Assembly (NCBI GenBank): GCA_027483445.1
Contig: JAIXUS010000004.1
Location: 1 to 48,526 of the forward strand
Source: Bacteroidota bacterium
Lineage (GTDB): Bacteria; Bacteroidota; Bacteroidia; M30B66
Direction: 5' to 3'
Length of the DNA stretch: 48,526 nucleotides
The position numbers were made by a program, and so were the translations under genes. This document shows, piece after piece, positions 24,354 through 32,694 of this stretch (its first letter is position 1; every line of letters begins with the position of its first letter). Under the pieces are notes generated by a model. It ran no database searches. It had not been told where the DNA came from and was given only the letters and a program-made list of their open reading frames with translations.

Positions 24354-25271
24354 TCAGCGTGCAATCAGCTGTGTGGCGTCAATGTTCTTGTTGAGGTAGC
24401 CCACTTCACGGGCATAGCGGATGTAAGTCTCCAAGTCGCTCGCGGCGATCGGCAGAGAAAACGGGAGTTGAAAAGGGGTGCTGAATCCGAGGTATTTGGT
24501 CTCAATGGCCCTCGCTTCGTCAGGATTAGCCTTGATGAATTCAATCGCTTCGGCCAAGGCAGCACGGAATGAAGCGGCAGCGCGGGGATTGGCCGTGACC
24601 CAGTCGCGCTGGGCAACCCAAACACCGCCAATCAGGTCAGGATTAACCTCAGCCACATAGTCGGCGACGCGATAACCAGTGTTGTCAGCGACGATGCGCG
24701 TACGGAAGGGCTCCAGCACTGCGACCGCATCAACCGTCCCCCCCTTCAGAATGTCCCTCATCTGGGGGAATGGAGTTTCAATGAAAGTCACCTTGGACGG
24801 CTGCACACCTTTGTCCAGCAACCATTTGCGCAGCAAGACATCCGATACGCTGCGCAGGCCGGGAACGCCGACTTTTTTACCTTCCAAGTCTTTGGCGGTC
24901 TTAATGGTGACACCGGTGCGTGCTACCAAACTGAAAATGGCAGGATTTTTGACGAAGCGGGTGCCGCCCGCCAAGGCTACAAGCCCGAGGCCAGCATCTG
25001 CCGAGTCAATCAGTACAGTCGGCGTGCTGATGCCAATTTGGAGGCTACCAGAAAGAATGGCCGGCGGGATGTTTGAAACGATGGCGATTTTGTTCAAAGT
25101 CACATCCAGGCCACGCTTGTCGAACATACCCTTGTCCTCAGCTACTAGGGCAGGAAGCCAGTCACCTGCGGGCACATAGCCCACATTGATTTTGGTCGTT
25201 TGTGCTTGCGCCAAGTGACCGACAGCTGCAAGCAGCATCGTCATCATCACCTTTGTCCATCGATTGATCAT
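24354..25271 (-). CDS. ABC transporter periplasmic substrate-binding protein (SsuA/NMT1-like)
   Basis: A 305-residue binding protein. The signal peptide ends HLAQAQ. The mature start reads INVGYVPAGDWLPALVAEDKG; lobe features include VGVPGLRSVSDVLLRKWL and GTVDAVAVLEPFRTRIV. This family binds sulfonates, nitrate, thiamine precursors and aromatic acids such as phthalate. AAGGAGA before the ATG is near-perfect. Embedded between hydroxylase subunit genes, it most likely captures the hydroxylase's substrate (inference). Confidence 0.9.
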   Translation of the reverse strand: MINRWTKVMMTMLLAAVGHLAQAQTTKINVGYVPAGDWLPALVAEDKGMFDKRGLDVTLNKIAIVSNIPPAILSGSLQIGISTPTVLIDSADAGLGLVALAGGTRFVKNPAIFSLVARTGVTIKTAKDLEGKKVGVPGLRSVSDVLLRKWLLDKGVQPSKVTFIETPFPQMRDILKGGTVDAVAVLEPFRTRIVADNTGYRVADYVAEVNPDLIGGVWVAQRDWVTANPRAAASFRAALAEAIEFIKANPDEARAIETKYLGFSTPFQLPFSLPIAASDLETYIRYAREVGYLNKNIDATQLIAR

Positions 25272-25320
25272 GGAAGTCTCCTTCTGTTTGCAAGTGGTGG
25301 TTGAAAAAACATGGAATGCG

Positions 25321-26094
25321 TCACCAGGCGGTATGTCCGCCATCCGCCGCCAAAACGGCTCCTGTCAGGAACGCGCTTTCATCAGAAACAAGAAAAACGA
25401 GTACTGCAGCTATCTCTTCAGGGGAAGCAAAACGCTTCAAAAGTTGACGGCCTGTTAACTTGCTCAATAATTCATCGCGGTGGATGGGGGGGACCGAGCT
25501 CAGCAGGTTCCTGGCCATTGGGGTGTCAATGCCACCTGGACACACGACATTGCATCTGATCCGAGGAGCCAGCTCAACCGCTACAGCCTTGGTCAAGCCA
25601 ACAACGGCTGCCTTGGACGCACAGTAGACACTCATTAGCGGGAGGCCAACCAGCGCCCCAACCGAGGCCACGTTGACGATTGAACTCTGGTGCTTGCGCC
25701 CCATGGACGGCGCAAATGTCTGGATTGCCAGTAGCTGCGCCAAGCAGTTGACATGCATGACCTGGTCGAATTGATCGATCGTGGCTTGCTCCAGAGTTCC
25801 TGGCCCCAAAATCCCCGCTACATTGCACAGCCCATCGATCTGACCGAATTCACGGATTGCGAGATCATGCAGGTCGATGTGCGTTTGGCGATCTCGAACA
25901 TCACCGGCCTTCAGGATGAATTTCGCACCCGTTTTGCGCAGTGTTTGCGCCAGATACTCAAGACCCTCTGCGTCGCGGTCGGTCAAGGCTAAGGTGGCTC
26001 CTTCGGCGGCCATTGCCTTGGCCGTAGCGGCACCCAAGCCACCACCAGCACCAGTGATGACGATGACTTTATCGGACAGTCGCATTTTCGTCAT
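25321..26094 (-). CDS. Short-chain dehydrogenase/reductase (SDR)
   Basis: A 257-residue classical SDR. The cofactor motif is VIVITGAGGGLGAATA, with Asp in LALTDRDAEG suggesting NAD(H). The structural motif is NVAG. Catalytic Ser is in NVASVGALVG and the YxxxK motif is in YCASKAAV. It probably oxidises an alcohol or dihydrodiol intermediate. Its ATGA overlaps the end of the large hydroxylase subunit gene, so the two are probably coupled. Confidence 0.9.
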   Translation of the reverse strand: MTKMRLSDKVIVITGAGGGLGAATAKAMAAEGATLALTDRDAEGLEYLAQTLRKTGAKFILKAGDVRDRQTHIDLHDLAIREFGQIDGLCNVAGILGPGTLEQATIDQFDQVMHVNCLAQLLAIQTFAPSMGRKHQSSIVNVASVGALVGLPLMSVYCASKAAVVGLTKAVAVELAPRIRCNVVCPGGIDTPMARNLLSSVPPIHRDELLSKLTGRQLLKRFASPEEIAAVLVFLVSDESAFLTGAVLAADGGHTAW

Positions 26095-28442
26095 GATTGA
26101 CCTCTGACTTTGGCGACCTGAATGGCATTCCAGACCCTCAAGGGCGTGGCAGGCATGTCCAGATGCGTGACCCCTACCGCGCGTAAGGCGTCGTGCACTG
26201 CATTCATCACTGCAGCAGGCGCACCGATGGTCCCGGCCTCACCCACAGCCTTGACACCCACCGGATTGGTCTTGCAAGTCACTTCCTCGAGTTGCGTTTT
26301 CATCACCGGAATATCGTCGGCGCGAGGCATCCCATAATCCATGAAACTGCCACTGATAAGTTGCCCAGTCTCGCGGTCATAGACCACCTGCTCGAGCAGG
26401 GCTTGACCTATGCCTTGAGCAACGCCTCCATGCACCTGACCCTCACAAATTTGTGGATTCAGTACCCGACCCACATCATCGACTGCGGTGTAACTCTCGA
26501 TTTCCACAACTCCTGTCTCAGGGTCAATCACAACCTCACAGACATGGCATCCATTCGGAAAGTTGGGCGGATCGGTGTTCCACACCCCGCTGGCTTCCAA
26601 GCCGACCCCGAAAGAGGCCAGAGGCCCAGCCTTGATATGCGCCGCTTTGGCCACCTCGGTCATGGGGATCTGCTTACCCCCCGGACCCGAATACAACCGA
26701 TCTTTGAATTCGACCGCGTCTTTGGGACAATTCATAAGAAAGGCCGCGATCGGCTTGCCTTTTGCGATCAGTTCATCGGCAGCAATGCGCAGCGCATTGC
26801 TGCCAATCATGGACGACCGGGCGGCATAGGTACCTCGACCGAACGAGATTTTGTCGGTGTCGCCTTGCAGATATTTCACTGAAGCGAAGGGGACACCCAG
26901 CCAGTCAGACACAAGCTGCGCAAATACGGTGGCATGGCTTTGGCCATGGGAATGCAGACCTGACAGGATGGTCAGTCCCCCGCTCGCGTCAAAGCGTAGC
27001 GTCATCTTGTCGTTGAAAATGCCCCCCTGCTCGATGAAGAATCCAATTCCACGACCACGCAATAGTCCTTTGTTCGAACTCTCCCCTTTGCGCAAGGGAT
27101 AACTCTCCTCGTCTGAAAGCCGCAAAGCTTTTTCCAAAAGACCTGGAAAATTTCCACTGTCGTAGACAAATCCGGTGTGTGTGCTGTAGGGCAACTGATC
27201 TGGCCGAATCAGGTTTCTGCGGCGGAGTTCGGCAGGGTTCAGTCCCAGCTCATGTGCGGCCTGATCGATCAGGCGCTCACACACATAGGTGGCTTCTGGA
27301 CGACCGGCGCCGCGATAGGGTCCGGTGGGGCAAGTGTTCGTGAAAAATGCAACGTTCACACCATGAAAGGATGGAACGTTGTAGACGCTTGGGACGAATC
27401 GAACAGCAAATGTCAAAGGAGCCACCGCCGCGGACATCACATAAGCTCCAAAGGAATGCATGGATCGCATGCGAATCGCGAGAATTCGACCTTCGGCATC
27501 GAGGGCCATTTCAGCGTTGACCTTCTGGTCCCTGCCGTGGTTATCTGTTGCGATGCTTTCACTGCGCGTGGGAACCCATTTGACAGGCCGCCCTGTGCGC
27601 CGGGCAGCCCAGAGCACCATTGCGTCTTCAGGATAGGGGTCGGCTTTCATGCCAAACCCGCCGCCCACATCTGGCGAGACAACCCTCAGCTGAATTTCTT
27701 CCACCTTGAGCACCGCCTGGGCAAGCATCTGCCGGGCACCATGCGGATTTTGAAGACTGCTGTACAGGATGTAGGTGTCATCGACCCCGCTGTAACGACC
27801 GATTGCGCAGCGCGGTTCGATGGAATTGGCACTGACCCGGTTATTCAGCAACTCCAGCTTGGTGACATGAGCGGCGGCGGCAAAGGCGTCGGTCGTTGCT
27901 GCCTCATTGCCGAACATGACCATGCAGCACCGATTGCCAGGGGCACCTTCCCAAATTTGCGGTGCCCCCTCTGCCGATGCATCGGATAATTCGACAACGG
28001 CTGGCAGGGGTTCATAGTCGACTTCGATCAAATCCAAGGCATCTCGAGCCTGGTCTGCGGTTTCTGCCACCACAAAGGCCACGCGGTCCCCGACATGACG
28101 AACCCTGTCAGCGACCAAAACAGGCCGTGAAGTGCGGTAGCCCTTGGGACCCCCCATGTCTTCGGGCATGAACAGGGGTGGAAAACCACCTAAACCTTCA
28201 TCAATGGCATCCTGGCCAGTCAGTACGCACAACACCCCTGGTGCCTGACGAGCACGACTCACATCGATTGACACAATGCGTGCATGCGCGTGCGGTGATA
28301 GCAGTGGAACACCGTACACTAAGCTCGGAAAATCCAGGTCGTCAACGTACTGCCCACGGCCTGTGAGGAACTTGTGGTCCTCCACCCTACGTGGAGAGTC
28401 ACCGATGTGAACAACAGAGGATTTCTGGACGTTTGGGTTCAT
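26091..28442 (-). CDS. Molybdenum hydroxylase large subunit (CoxL/xanthine dehydrogenase family)
   Basis: A 783-residue molybdopterin-binding subunit. The N-terminal region is RRVEDHKFLTGRGQYVDDL. The cofactor-binding VSPDVGGGFGMK is near residue 260. The loop TGPYRGAGRPEATY near residue 375 lacks the Cys of true CO dehydrogenase (AYRCSFR). The base Glu is in KAVGEAGTIGAP near residue 735. It therefore hydroxylates an organic substrate, such as an N-heterocycle, aldehyde or benzylic position, using water as the oxygen source. It heads the hydroxylase part of the operon, 30 bp after the alpha/beta hydrolase gene. Confidence 0.93.
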   Translation of the reverse strand: MNPNVQKSSVVHIGDSPRRVEDHKFLTGRGQYVDDLDFPSLVYGVPLLSPHAHARIVSIDVSRARQAPGVLCVLTGQDAIDEGLGGFPPLFMPEDMGGPKGYRTSRPVLVADRVRHVGDRVAFVVAETADQARDALDLIEVDYEPLPAVVELSDASAEGAPQIWEGAPGNRCCMVMFGNEAATTDAFAAAAHVTKLELLNNRVSANSIEPRCAIGRYSGVDDTYILYSSLQNPHGARQMLAQAVLKVEEIQLRVVSPDVGGGFGMKADPYPEDAMVLWAARRTGRPVKWVPTRSESIATDNHGRDQKVNAEMALDAEGRILAIRMRSMHSFGAYVMSAAVAPLTFAVRFVPSVYNVPSFHGVNVAFFTNTCPTGPYRGAGRPEATYVCERLIDQAAHELGLNPAELRRRNLIRPDQLPYSTHTGFVYDSGNFPGLLEKALRLSDEESYPLRKGESSNKGLLRGRGIGFFIEQGGIFNDKMTLRFDASGGLTILSGLHSHGQSHATVFAQLVSDWLGVPFASVKYLQGDTDKISFGRGTYAARSSMIGSNALRIAADELIAKGKPIAAFLMNCPKDAVEFKDRLYSGPGGKQIPMTEVAKAAHIKAGPLASFGVGLEASGVWNTDPPNFPNGCHVCEVVIDPETGVVEIESYTAVDDVGRVLNPQICEGQVHGGVAQGIGQALLEQVVYDRETGQLISGSFMDYGMPRADDIPVMKTQLEEVTCKTNPVGVKAVGEAGTIGAPAAVMNAVHDALRAVGVTHLDMPATPLRVWNAIQVAKVRGQS

Positions 28443-28472
28443 GGCACTTCAATGTATGAAGAAAAAGGGTTA

Positions 28473-29258
28473 TCAGGAGTTGAGGTGACAACTGATGAAA
28501 TTTCCGACACGTTCGCTGAAAAGATGCGGAGTTTGAACATTCCCAAGGTGACCGGTACCTTCAAGAATCATCAACTCAGATCCCGCAATGCCATGGGCCA
28601 GGGTAGATGCCATCCCAGGAGTCACAGCGATGTCCTCATCACCTGCGACCACCAAGGTGGGCACCTTGATGAGGTGAATTCGATCCAGATGATCAAGCGC
28701 CTGAATTGCTCGTATGGCTGAAACGTAACCCTCTATTGGGGTGTGCCGGATCATTTCTGCGACCCATTGCAGCGTCATTGGCGATGACGTGGCAAACTCA
28801 CGAGGGAACCAGCGAGCGAGTGTGGGTTGGACTTGCGCTGACATGCCTTCGTCCTCCACCTGCTTGATTCGTTGATCCCATATTTTTTTTACCGCATCCT
28901 CTGTGCGGGCACCGCAATGCGCAAGAACCAAAGACTCCACCCGATTTGGCCTATTCAAAGCAATGGCCTGTGCCACCATTCCTCCCAGTGAAACGCCGAC
29001 GAAGGATGCGCGCTTAACTCCTGTGGAGTCTAGAGTGCCTAGAACCTGGGCTGCCATCTCCGCCAAAGAGTCATCACCCCTGACATGGCTGCTCCGACCA
29101 TGTCCAGGCAAATCAATGCTCATAACCCGGAAGCAGGCGCTCCATACGGACTGCTGCAAGGCCCACAACTCGCCATGGGTTGCCAGTGAATGGAGTAAAA
29201 CGACGACCGGCGCGTCACGTGGACCCTCATCGCGGAAAAAGAGTGGGTTATGTGCCAT
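28473..29258 (-). CDS. Alpha/beta hydrolase, 3-oxoadipate enol-lactonase-like
   Basis: A 261-residue alpha/beta hydrolase. The oxyanion region is VVLLHSLATHGELW, the nucleophile Ser is in VGVSLGGMVAQ, the Asp is in VVAGDEDIAV and the His is in GTGHLGNVQ. It resembles the C-terminal half of the fused protein at 5277-6497 (SxGGMVAQ, then LVLAHCGAR versus LVLANTAAR). Probably a lactonase or C-C hydrolase on a ring-cleavage product. Its ATG overlaps the LigB stop by one base (TGATG). Confidence 0.88.
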   Translation of the reverse strand: MAHNPLFFRDEGPRDAPVVVLLHSLATHGELWALQQSVWSACFRVMSIDLPGHGRSSHVRGDDSLAEMAAQVLGTLDSTGVKRASFVGVSLGGMVAQAIALNRPNRVESLVLAHCGARTEDAVKKIWDQRIKQVEDEGMSAQVQPTLARWFPREFATSSPMTLQWVAEMIRHTPIEGYVSAIRAIQALDHLDRIHLIKVPTLVVAGDEDIAVTPGMASTLAHGIAGSELMILEGTGHLGNVQTPHLFSERVGNFISCHLNS

Positions 29259-30088
29259 CACCGGTCCGCCCTTGTCCAACGACCGAGACCGATGCCGGTG
29301 TACCAGCTTGTGACACCTTTGTAGAAGACGGTCTCGTATCGCCACCCTTCCGCAGCGCCATGAGCAACCAGCCAATTGCGAATCTCTTCCGCGCCATTGC
29401 CCGCCTCGTTGACAAAATCGCTCGCATAGCGAGTCAATGCATCGTCGTCGCCAGCACTCAGCAAGCGCAGGAACTCCTTGTCAAACTGTTCATTCACCAT
29501 GCCCATCCGGGGGGTTGATATGTCGTGACTGATCCCACCAGTTGCCAAGATGGAAACCCGCTCGCAACCTTGATACGTCGCGATGGCGTTTTCCAGCATG
29601 CGCCCCCACTGGAGTGCTCGCTTCATGGGCGGCAAGGGAGGCTGTACACAGTTGACAAGCAAAGGCACGACAGGAATGTCCTCGGCCATTCCGGCAAGAT
29701 GAAGAGGCGTCAAAACCCCATGATCTAGGGTCAGATCCATCGAAAATGATGGATCAAAGCCGCTTTGAAGTGCGGTGCCAAGAAGATGAGCGCCCAAAGA
29801 ACTATCGCCTGGCAAACTTCGCTTCTCAAGCTTAAGCCAATGCTCGACCGGACTTAAGTAGGCATCTGCAGCGCCGATGCAAAATGCAGGGAAATTGTCC
29901 AGAAAGAAGTTGTGTACGTGGTCGTCAGAGATCACGATCAAGGCTTGAGGCTTGGCCGACAGAATCTCTTGCCCGACCTTGCGATAGGCATCAAATACCT
30001 CCGTGCGAACAGCCTCGGACACGGCGTCCGCAAAGTTGATCATCACAGGCGTGTGGCTTACCGCGTGAACCGAGACCAGTTCAGCCAT
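29258..30088 (-). CDS. Extradiol dioxygenase catalytic subunit, LigB family
   Basis: A 276-residue type II (LigB-family) ring-cleavage dioxygenase beta subunit. Residues corresponding to the LigB active site are visible: His in VHAVSHTPVM, His in SDDHVHNFFLDNF, His in TGGISHDIS, and Glu in GNGAEEIRNWLVAHGA. It opens a dihydroxylated ring next to the diol using Fe(II) and O2. The short alpha subunit gene overlaps it by eight bases upstream. The substrate could be a protocatechuate-, gallate- or hydroxypyridine-like compound; the sequence does not decide. Confidence 0.9.
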   Translation of the reverse strand: MAELVSVHAVSHTPVMINFADAVSEAVRTEVFDAYRKVGQEILSAKPQALIVISDDHVHNFFLDNFPAFCIGAADAYLSPVEHWLKLEKRSLPGDSSLGAHLLGTALQSGFDPSFSMDLTLDHGVLTPLHLAGMAEDIPVVPLLVNCVQPPLPPMKRALQWGRMLENAIATYQGCERVSILATGGISHDISTPRMGMVNEQFDKEFLRLLSAGDDDALTRYASDFVNEAGNGAEEIRNWLVAHGAAEGWRYETVFYKGVTSWYTGIGLGRWTRADR

Positions 30089-30392
30089 GGTTCACCTCGT
30101 GCATAGCGCCAACTTGCCTCAAGGACTGGACAAACACCGCCTCGGAAATGCGCAGTCCAAGACAATGTGCTCGCAGCAGGTAGGGGTTCACGCCAGCTAA
30201 GTACATGGCCCCGATATCGTTGTTCCGTATCGCTGCTTTTGATTTCTCCGACAAGGGTAATTCCTGCATGTACACATCAGGACTTTGCTTGTACCGATCG
30301 AGGTCGTTTGGCTGATGATGAATATCGAACAGAACCCTATTCATCCAGTAGGCTTCTACCGTCGGCATGTCTTGACGCCAATTCCGGCTCAT
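30081..30392 (-). CDS. Extradiol dioxygenase small subunit, LigA family
   Basis: A 103-residue all-helical subunit related to LigA of protocatechuate 4,5-dioxygenase. Characteristic are VNRVLFDIHH-like helices and the IRNNDIGAMYLAGVNPYLL segment, which covers the active site of the beta subunit. The ATG at 30392 has AAGGGG upstream and overlaps the preceding gene's stop (ATGA). It forms the holoenzyme with the LigB protein encoded next. Confidence 0.88.
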   Translation of the reverse strand: MSRNWRQDMPTVEAYWMNRVLFDIHHQPNDLDRYKQSPDVYMQELPLSEKSKAAIRNNDIGAMYLAGVNPYLLRAHCLGLRISEAVFVQSLRQVGAMHEVNHG

Positions 30393-31534
30393 GGCGTTGC
30401 CCCTTGAACTTGCGCAGCCAGCCAATCGACGATGGTCGGAAGTGTCTGAGGTGTCAGACCCATGTGACCACCGGGAAAAAACCGTACGGTTTTTGGCGAG
30501 CCGTGTTCTGTGAGCAGGTGAATATCTGCTACGGGGCACTGACGGTCTTCCTTGCCATTGACAAGCAGCAAAGGTGCACTGGGTTGGTCCAGCAACCCTT
30601 GATCAAGAAGTGACAGCCTCTTGAAAAAGGCGATGTACTCATCGTCGTTACCAGCCCCCAACATGAGGCTTCGCGTTTCGACCAATTCCATCAAGTAGCT
30701 GTCCGGGTAGCGTGAAGCGGCGATCCACTCTGGTTGAAACATGAAGTGAGCACCGCCACCCCAATTCACAGCTCCTGCAATCCGGTCAGGCGCCAAGTGC
30801 GCCAGCTTCGTTGCCCAATATCCACCAAATGAACGACCCAGTAGTCCTACGCGCCCGCCCCGCCAGTCGGATTGGGACTCAACCCAATCCATGACTGCAA
30901 GAAACTGCCGATGCGCATCGACGACACCGCGAACGGGTGACTCCCCGGTTCCGGCATTGTCCATCGCTACCGTCGCGATCCCCTTGGCCAAGATCGCATT
31001 GCAGGCCGCCGTCATCTGTTCCTTGCAAGCATCAACACCTCCCCACATGATCACCACCGGTGGCATGGCCTTCTCGCGTGGTCGGCGGATGAGGATCGGT
31101 ACGCTTGAACCTTCACCAGCTTTGCCTTGGAAGGGGACCTCAACACGTTCGATGGGCTCGACCCAGTACCGGCTGAGGGCGAGGTATGTTTCTCGCTCAG
31201 CTTGGGCGCACCGTTGTTTGGCCGGATGGTTGGGGCACGGAAAGCGGCCGATGAAGTAAAGTCCAGTCGCTTTTTCCAGGAGTTCTTTTGCCTCGGAATG
31301 TCGGCCGCTTTTCTGAGCCTGCTCCGAAGCTTCGAGTGTCTGATCTCCCAAACTACCCCAATAGCCTCCCCAGTTTTGGCCATCCAGGCCGGGGACGCCT
31401 GCAATTTCTTGTGGGCCGTCCTTCAGATTCAGTGCGTTCAGAGGATGGAAGCGCGACTCCAATCGCTGGAGCATCCATTGCTTGGCTTCTTCGAGTGTGC
31501 GAGGACGCTCTGGTGATGGGATATTTAGACTCAT
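30389..31534 (-). CDS. Alpha/beta hydrolase, FrsA / 2,6-dihydroxypseudooxynicotine hydrolase-like
   Basis: A 381-residue protein with a helical N-terminal domain of about 150 residues and a C-terminal alpha/beta hydrolase. The oxyanion region is VVIMWGGVDACKEQ, the nucleophile Ser is in LLGRSFGGYWATK, and the His is in GGHMGLT. This layout matches the FrsA/DHPON-hydrolase group, which cleaves C-C bonds in 1,3-diketone-like compounds, as in nicotine breakdown. It is the first gene of the leftward operon and could cut the LigAB product. There is no strong Shine-Dalgarno before ATG 31534. Confidence 0.85.
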   Translation of the reverse strand: MSLNIPSPERPRTLEEAKQWMLQRLESRFHPLNALNLKDGPQEIAGVPGLDGQNWGGYWGSLGDQTLEASEQAQKSGRHSEAKELLEKATGLYFIGRFPCPNHPAKQRCAQAERETYLALSRYWVEPIERVEVPFQGKAGEGSSVPILIRRPREKAMPPVVIMWGGVDACKEQMTAACNAILAKGIATVAMDNAGTGESPVRGVVDAHRQFLAVMDWVESQSDWRGGRVGLLGRSFGGYWATKLAHLAPDRIAGAVNWGGGAHFMFQPEWIAASRYPDSYLMELVETRSLMLGAGNDDEYIAFFKRLSLLDQGLLDQPSAPLLLVNGKEDRQCPVADIHLLTEHGSPKTVRFFPGGHMGLTPQTLPTIVDWLAAQVQGATP

Positions 31535-31624
31535 CAGGATCGATTGAAATGAAGATGGGTGAGGAGGACATCCGTCAAAACATGCTTTGGCTTCGAATCG
31601 TAAGGATGAAGCGTGGCGAGAGAT

Positions 31625-31645
31625 GTTCCGCCTCAGAGACGGAAC
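31625..31645. promoter_or_regulatory. Operator candidate GTTCCG-N9-CGGAAC
   Basis: A perfect 6-bp inverted repeat (31625-31630 and 31640-31645) in the 285-bp gap between the two divergent operons starting at 31534 and 31820. Its size and position fit a dimeric regulator controlling both. The regulator is not identified. Confidence 0.5.
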
Positions 31646-31819
31646 TTGATTGGGAATGCATTCACCCATAGGGTTTGCACTAGTCGCTTAAGAGTTGAGC
31701 AATCGACTTGACTGATCGCGCGGCATTTGTTGCCTCATTCGGTGAAGGTTCGCTCGTCGCATTGACCTCTCACTGGTCTGCACCGCCTAATTCACTGTCC
31801 ATTCAACGCATCATTCAAG

Positions 31820-32671
31820 ATGACCGTCCATACACAGGCCAATACAACTTCCAGCGAACCCGTCGTCGTTTGCGTGGCGCCAAACGGTGCTCGTCGCACC
31901 CAAAAAGATCACCCCCGATTGCCAATCACACCGGAGGAAATCGCGCTGGAGGCGCTGGCTTGTGTTCAAGCTGGTGCCACCGTCCTTCACCTCCACGTAC
32001 GTGACGATGACGGCAGACACAGCTTGGATCCGCGCCGATATCAAGCCGCAATGGATGCGATTGACCGAAAAGTCGGGGGCGAGTTGATCGTTCAGATTAC
32101 GACAGAAGCTGTGGGCATTTATGAGCCATCACAACAGATCGATGTGGTCAAAACTCTTTGCCCTCAGGCGGCATCGGTTGCATTGAGAGAACTCATTCCG
32201 AATGAAGATTTTCTTTCGCAAGCAGCAAATTTTTTTGACTGGTCAAAGCGCCAAGGTATTGCGCTTCAGTTCATCCTGTACACGCCAGAGGAAGCACGTC
32301 AATTGAAGTCTCTGGTTGGTGCGGGGATTATTGGTATAGAAAAACCCAATAGTCTTTTCGTTCTGGGTCGCTACAGCGCAGATCAGCAATCTGCGCCTAT
32401 GGATCTATTGGCATTCCTCAGCGGTTGGCCGCAGGATTGGCCGTGGTCTGTTTGCGCTTTTGGTCTGAGCGAGGCCAGGTGCATGGCTGCTGCCATCGGA
32501 TTGGGTGGACATGTTCGTGTTGGTTTTGAGAACAACCTTCATCTGCCCGATGGAACACTGGCCAATGGCACATCCGATCTGGCCGGGATTGTCCAAGACC
32601 TCGCAGGGTCTGTTGGGCGCGGAATTGCATCCTTGGGGCAAGCAAAGCGCATTTATGGCCTGAGGAACTGA
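31820..32671 (+). CDS. Beta-keto acid cleavage enzyme (BKACE, DUF849)
   Basis: A 283-residue TIM-barrel enzyme of the BKACE family, which transfers the acetyl part of a beta-keto acid to acetyl-CoA, giving acetoacetate and a new acyl-CoA. The start VVVCVAPNGARRTQ and the Zn site HLHVRDDDGRHSLDP are typical, and the metal ligand Glu is in VRVGFENNLHL. It begins the rightward operon with the flavin monooxygenase, CoxG and Bug genes. In context it should process a late open-chain beta-keto acid from ring cleavage. The ribosome-binding site is weak. Confidence 0.9.
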   Translation: MTVHTQANTTSSEPVVVCVAPNGARRTQKDHPRLPITPEEIALEALACVQAGATVLHLHVRDDDGRHSLDPRRYQAAMDAIDRKVGGELIVQITTEAVGIYEPSQQIDVVKTLCPQAASVALRELIPNEDFLSQAANFFDWSKRQGIALQFILYTPEEARQLKSLVGAGIIGIEKPNSLFVLGRYSADQQSAPMDLLAFLSGWPQDWPWSVCAFGLSEARCMAAAIGLGGHVRVGFENNLHLPDGTLANGTSDLAGIVQDLAGSVGRGIASLGQAKRIYGLRN

Positions 32672-32694
32672 AACTCTCGAAAGAACAAACCTAT

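Noticed and set aside
27177-27989. A 270-codon rightward open frame opposite the large hydroxylase subunit
   Set aside because: The opposite strand encodes a full-length CoxL-family protein with all cofactor motifs.
23048-28442. Aerobic carbon monoxide dehydrogenase
   Set aside because: The AYRCSFR active-site loop is absent and the genes are interleaved with an organic-solute importer and ring-cleavage enzymes.
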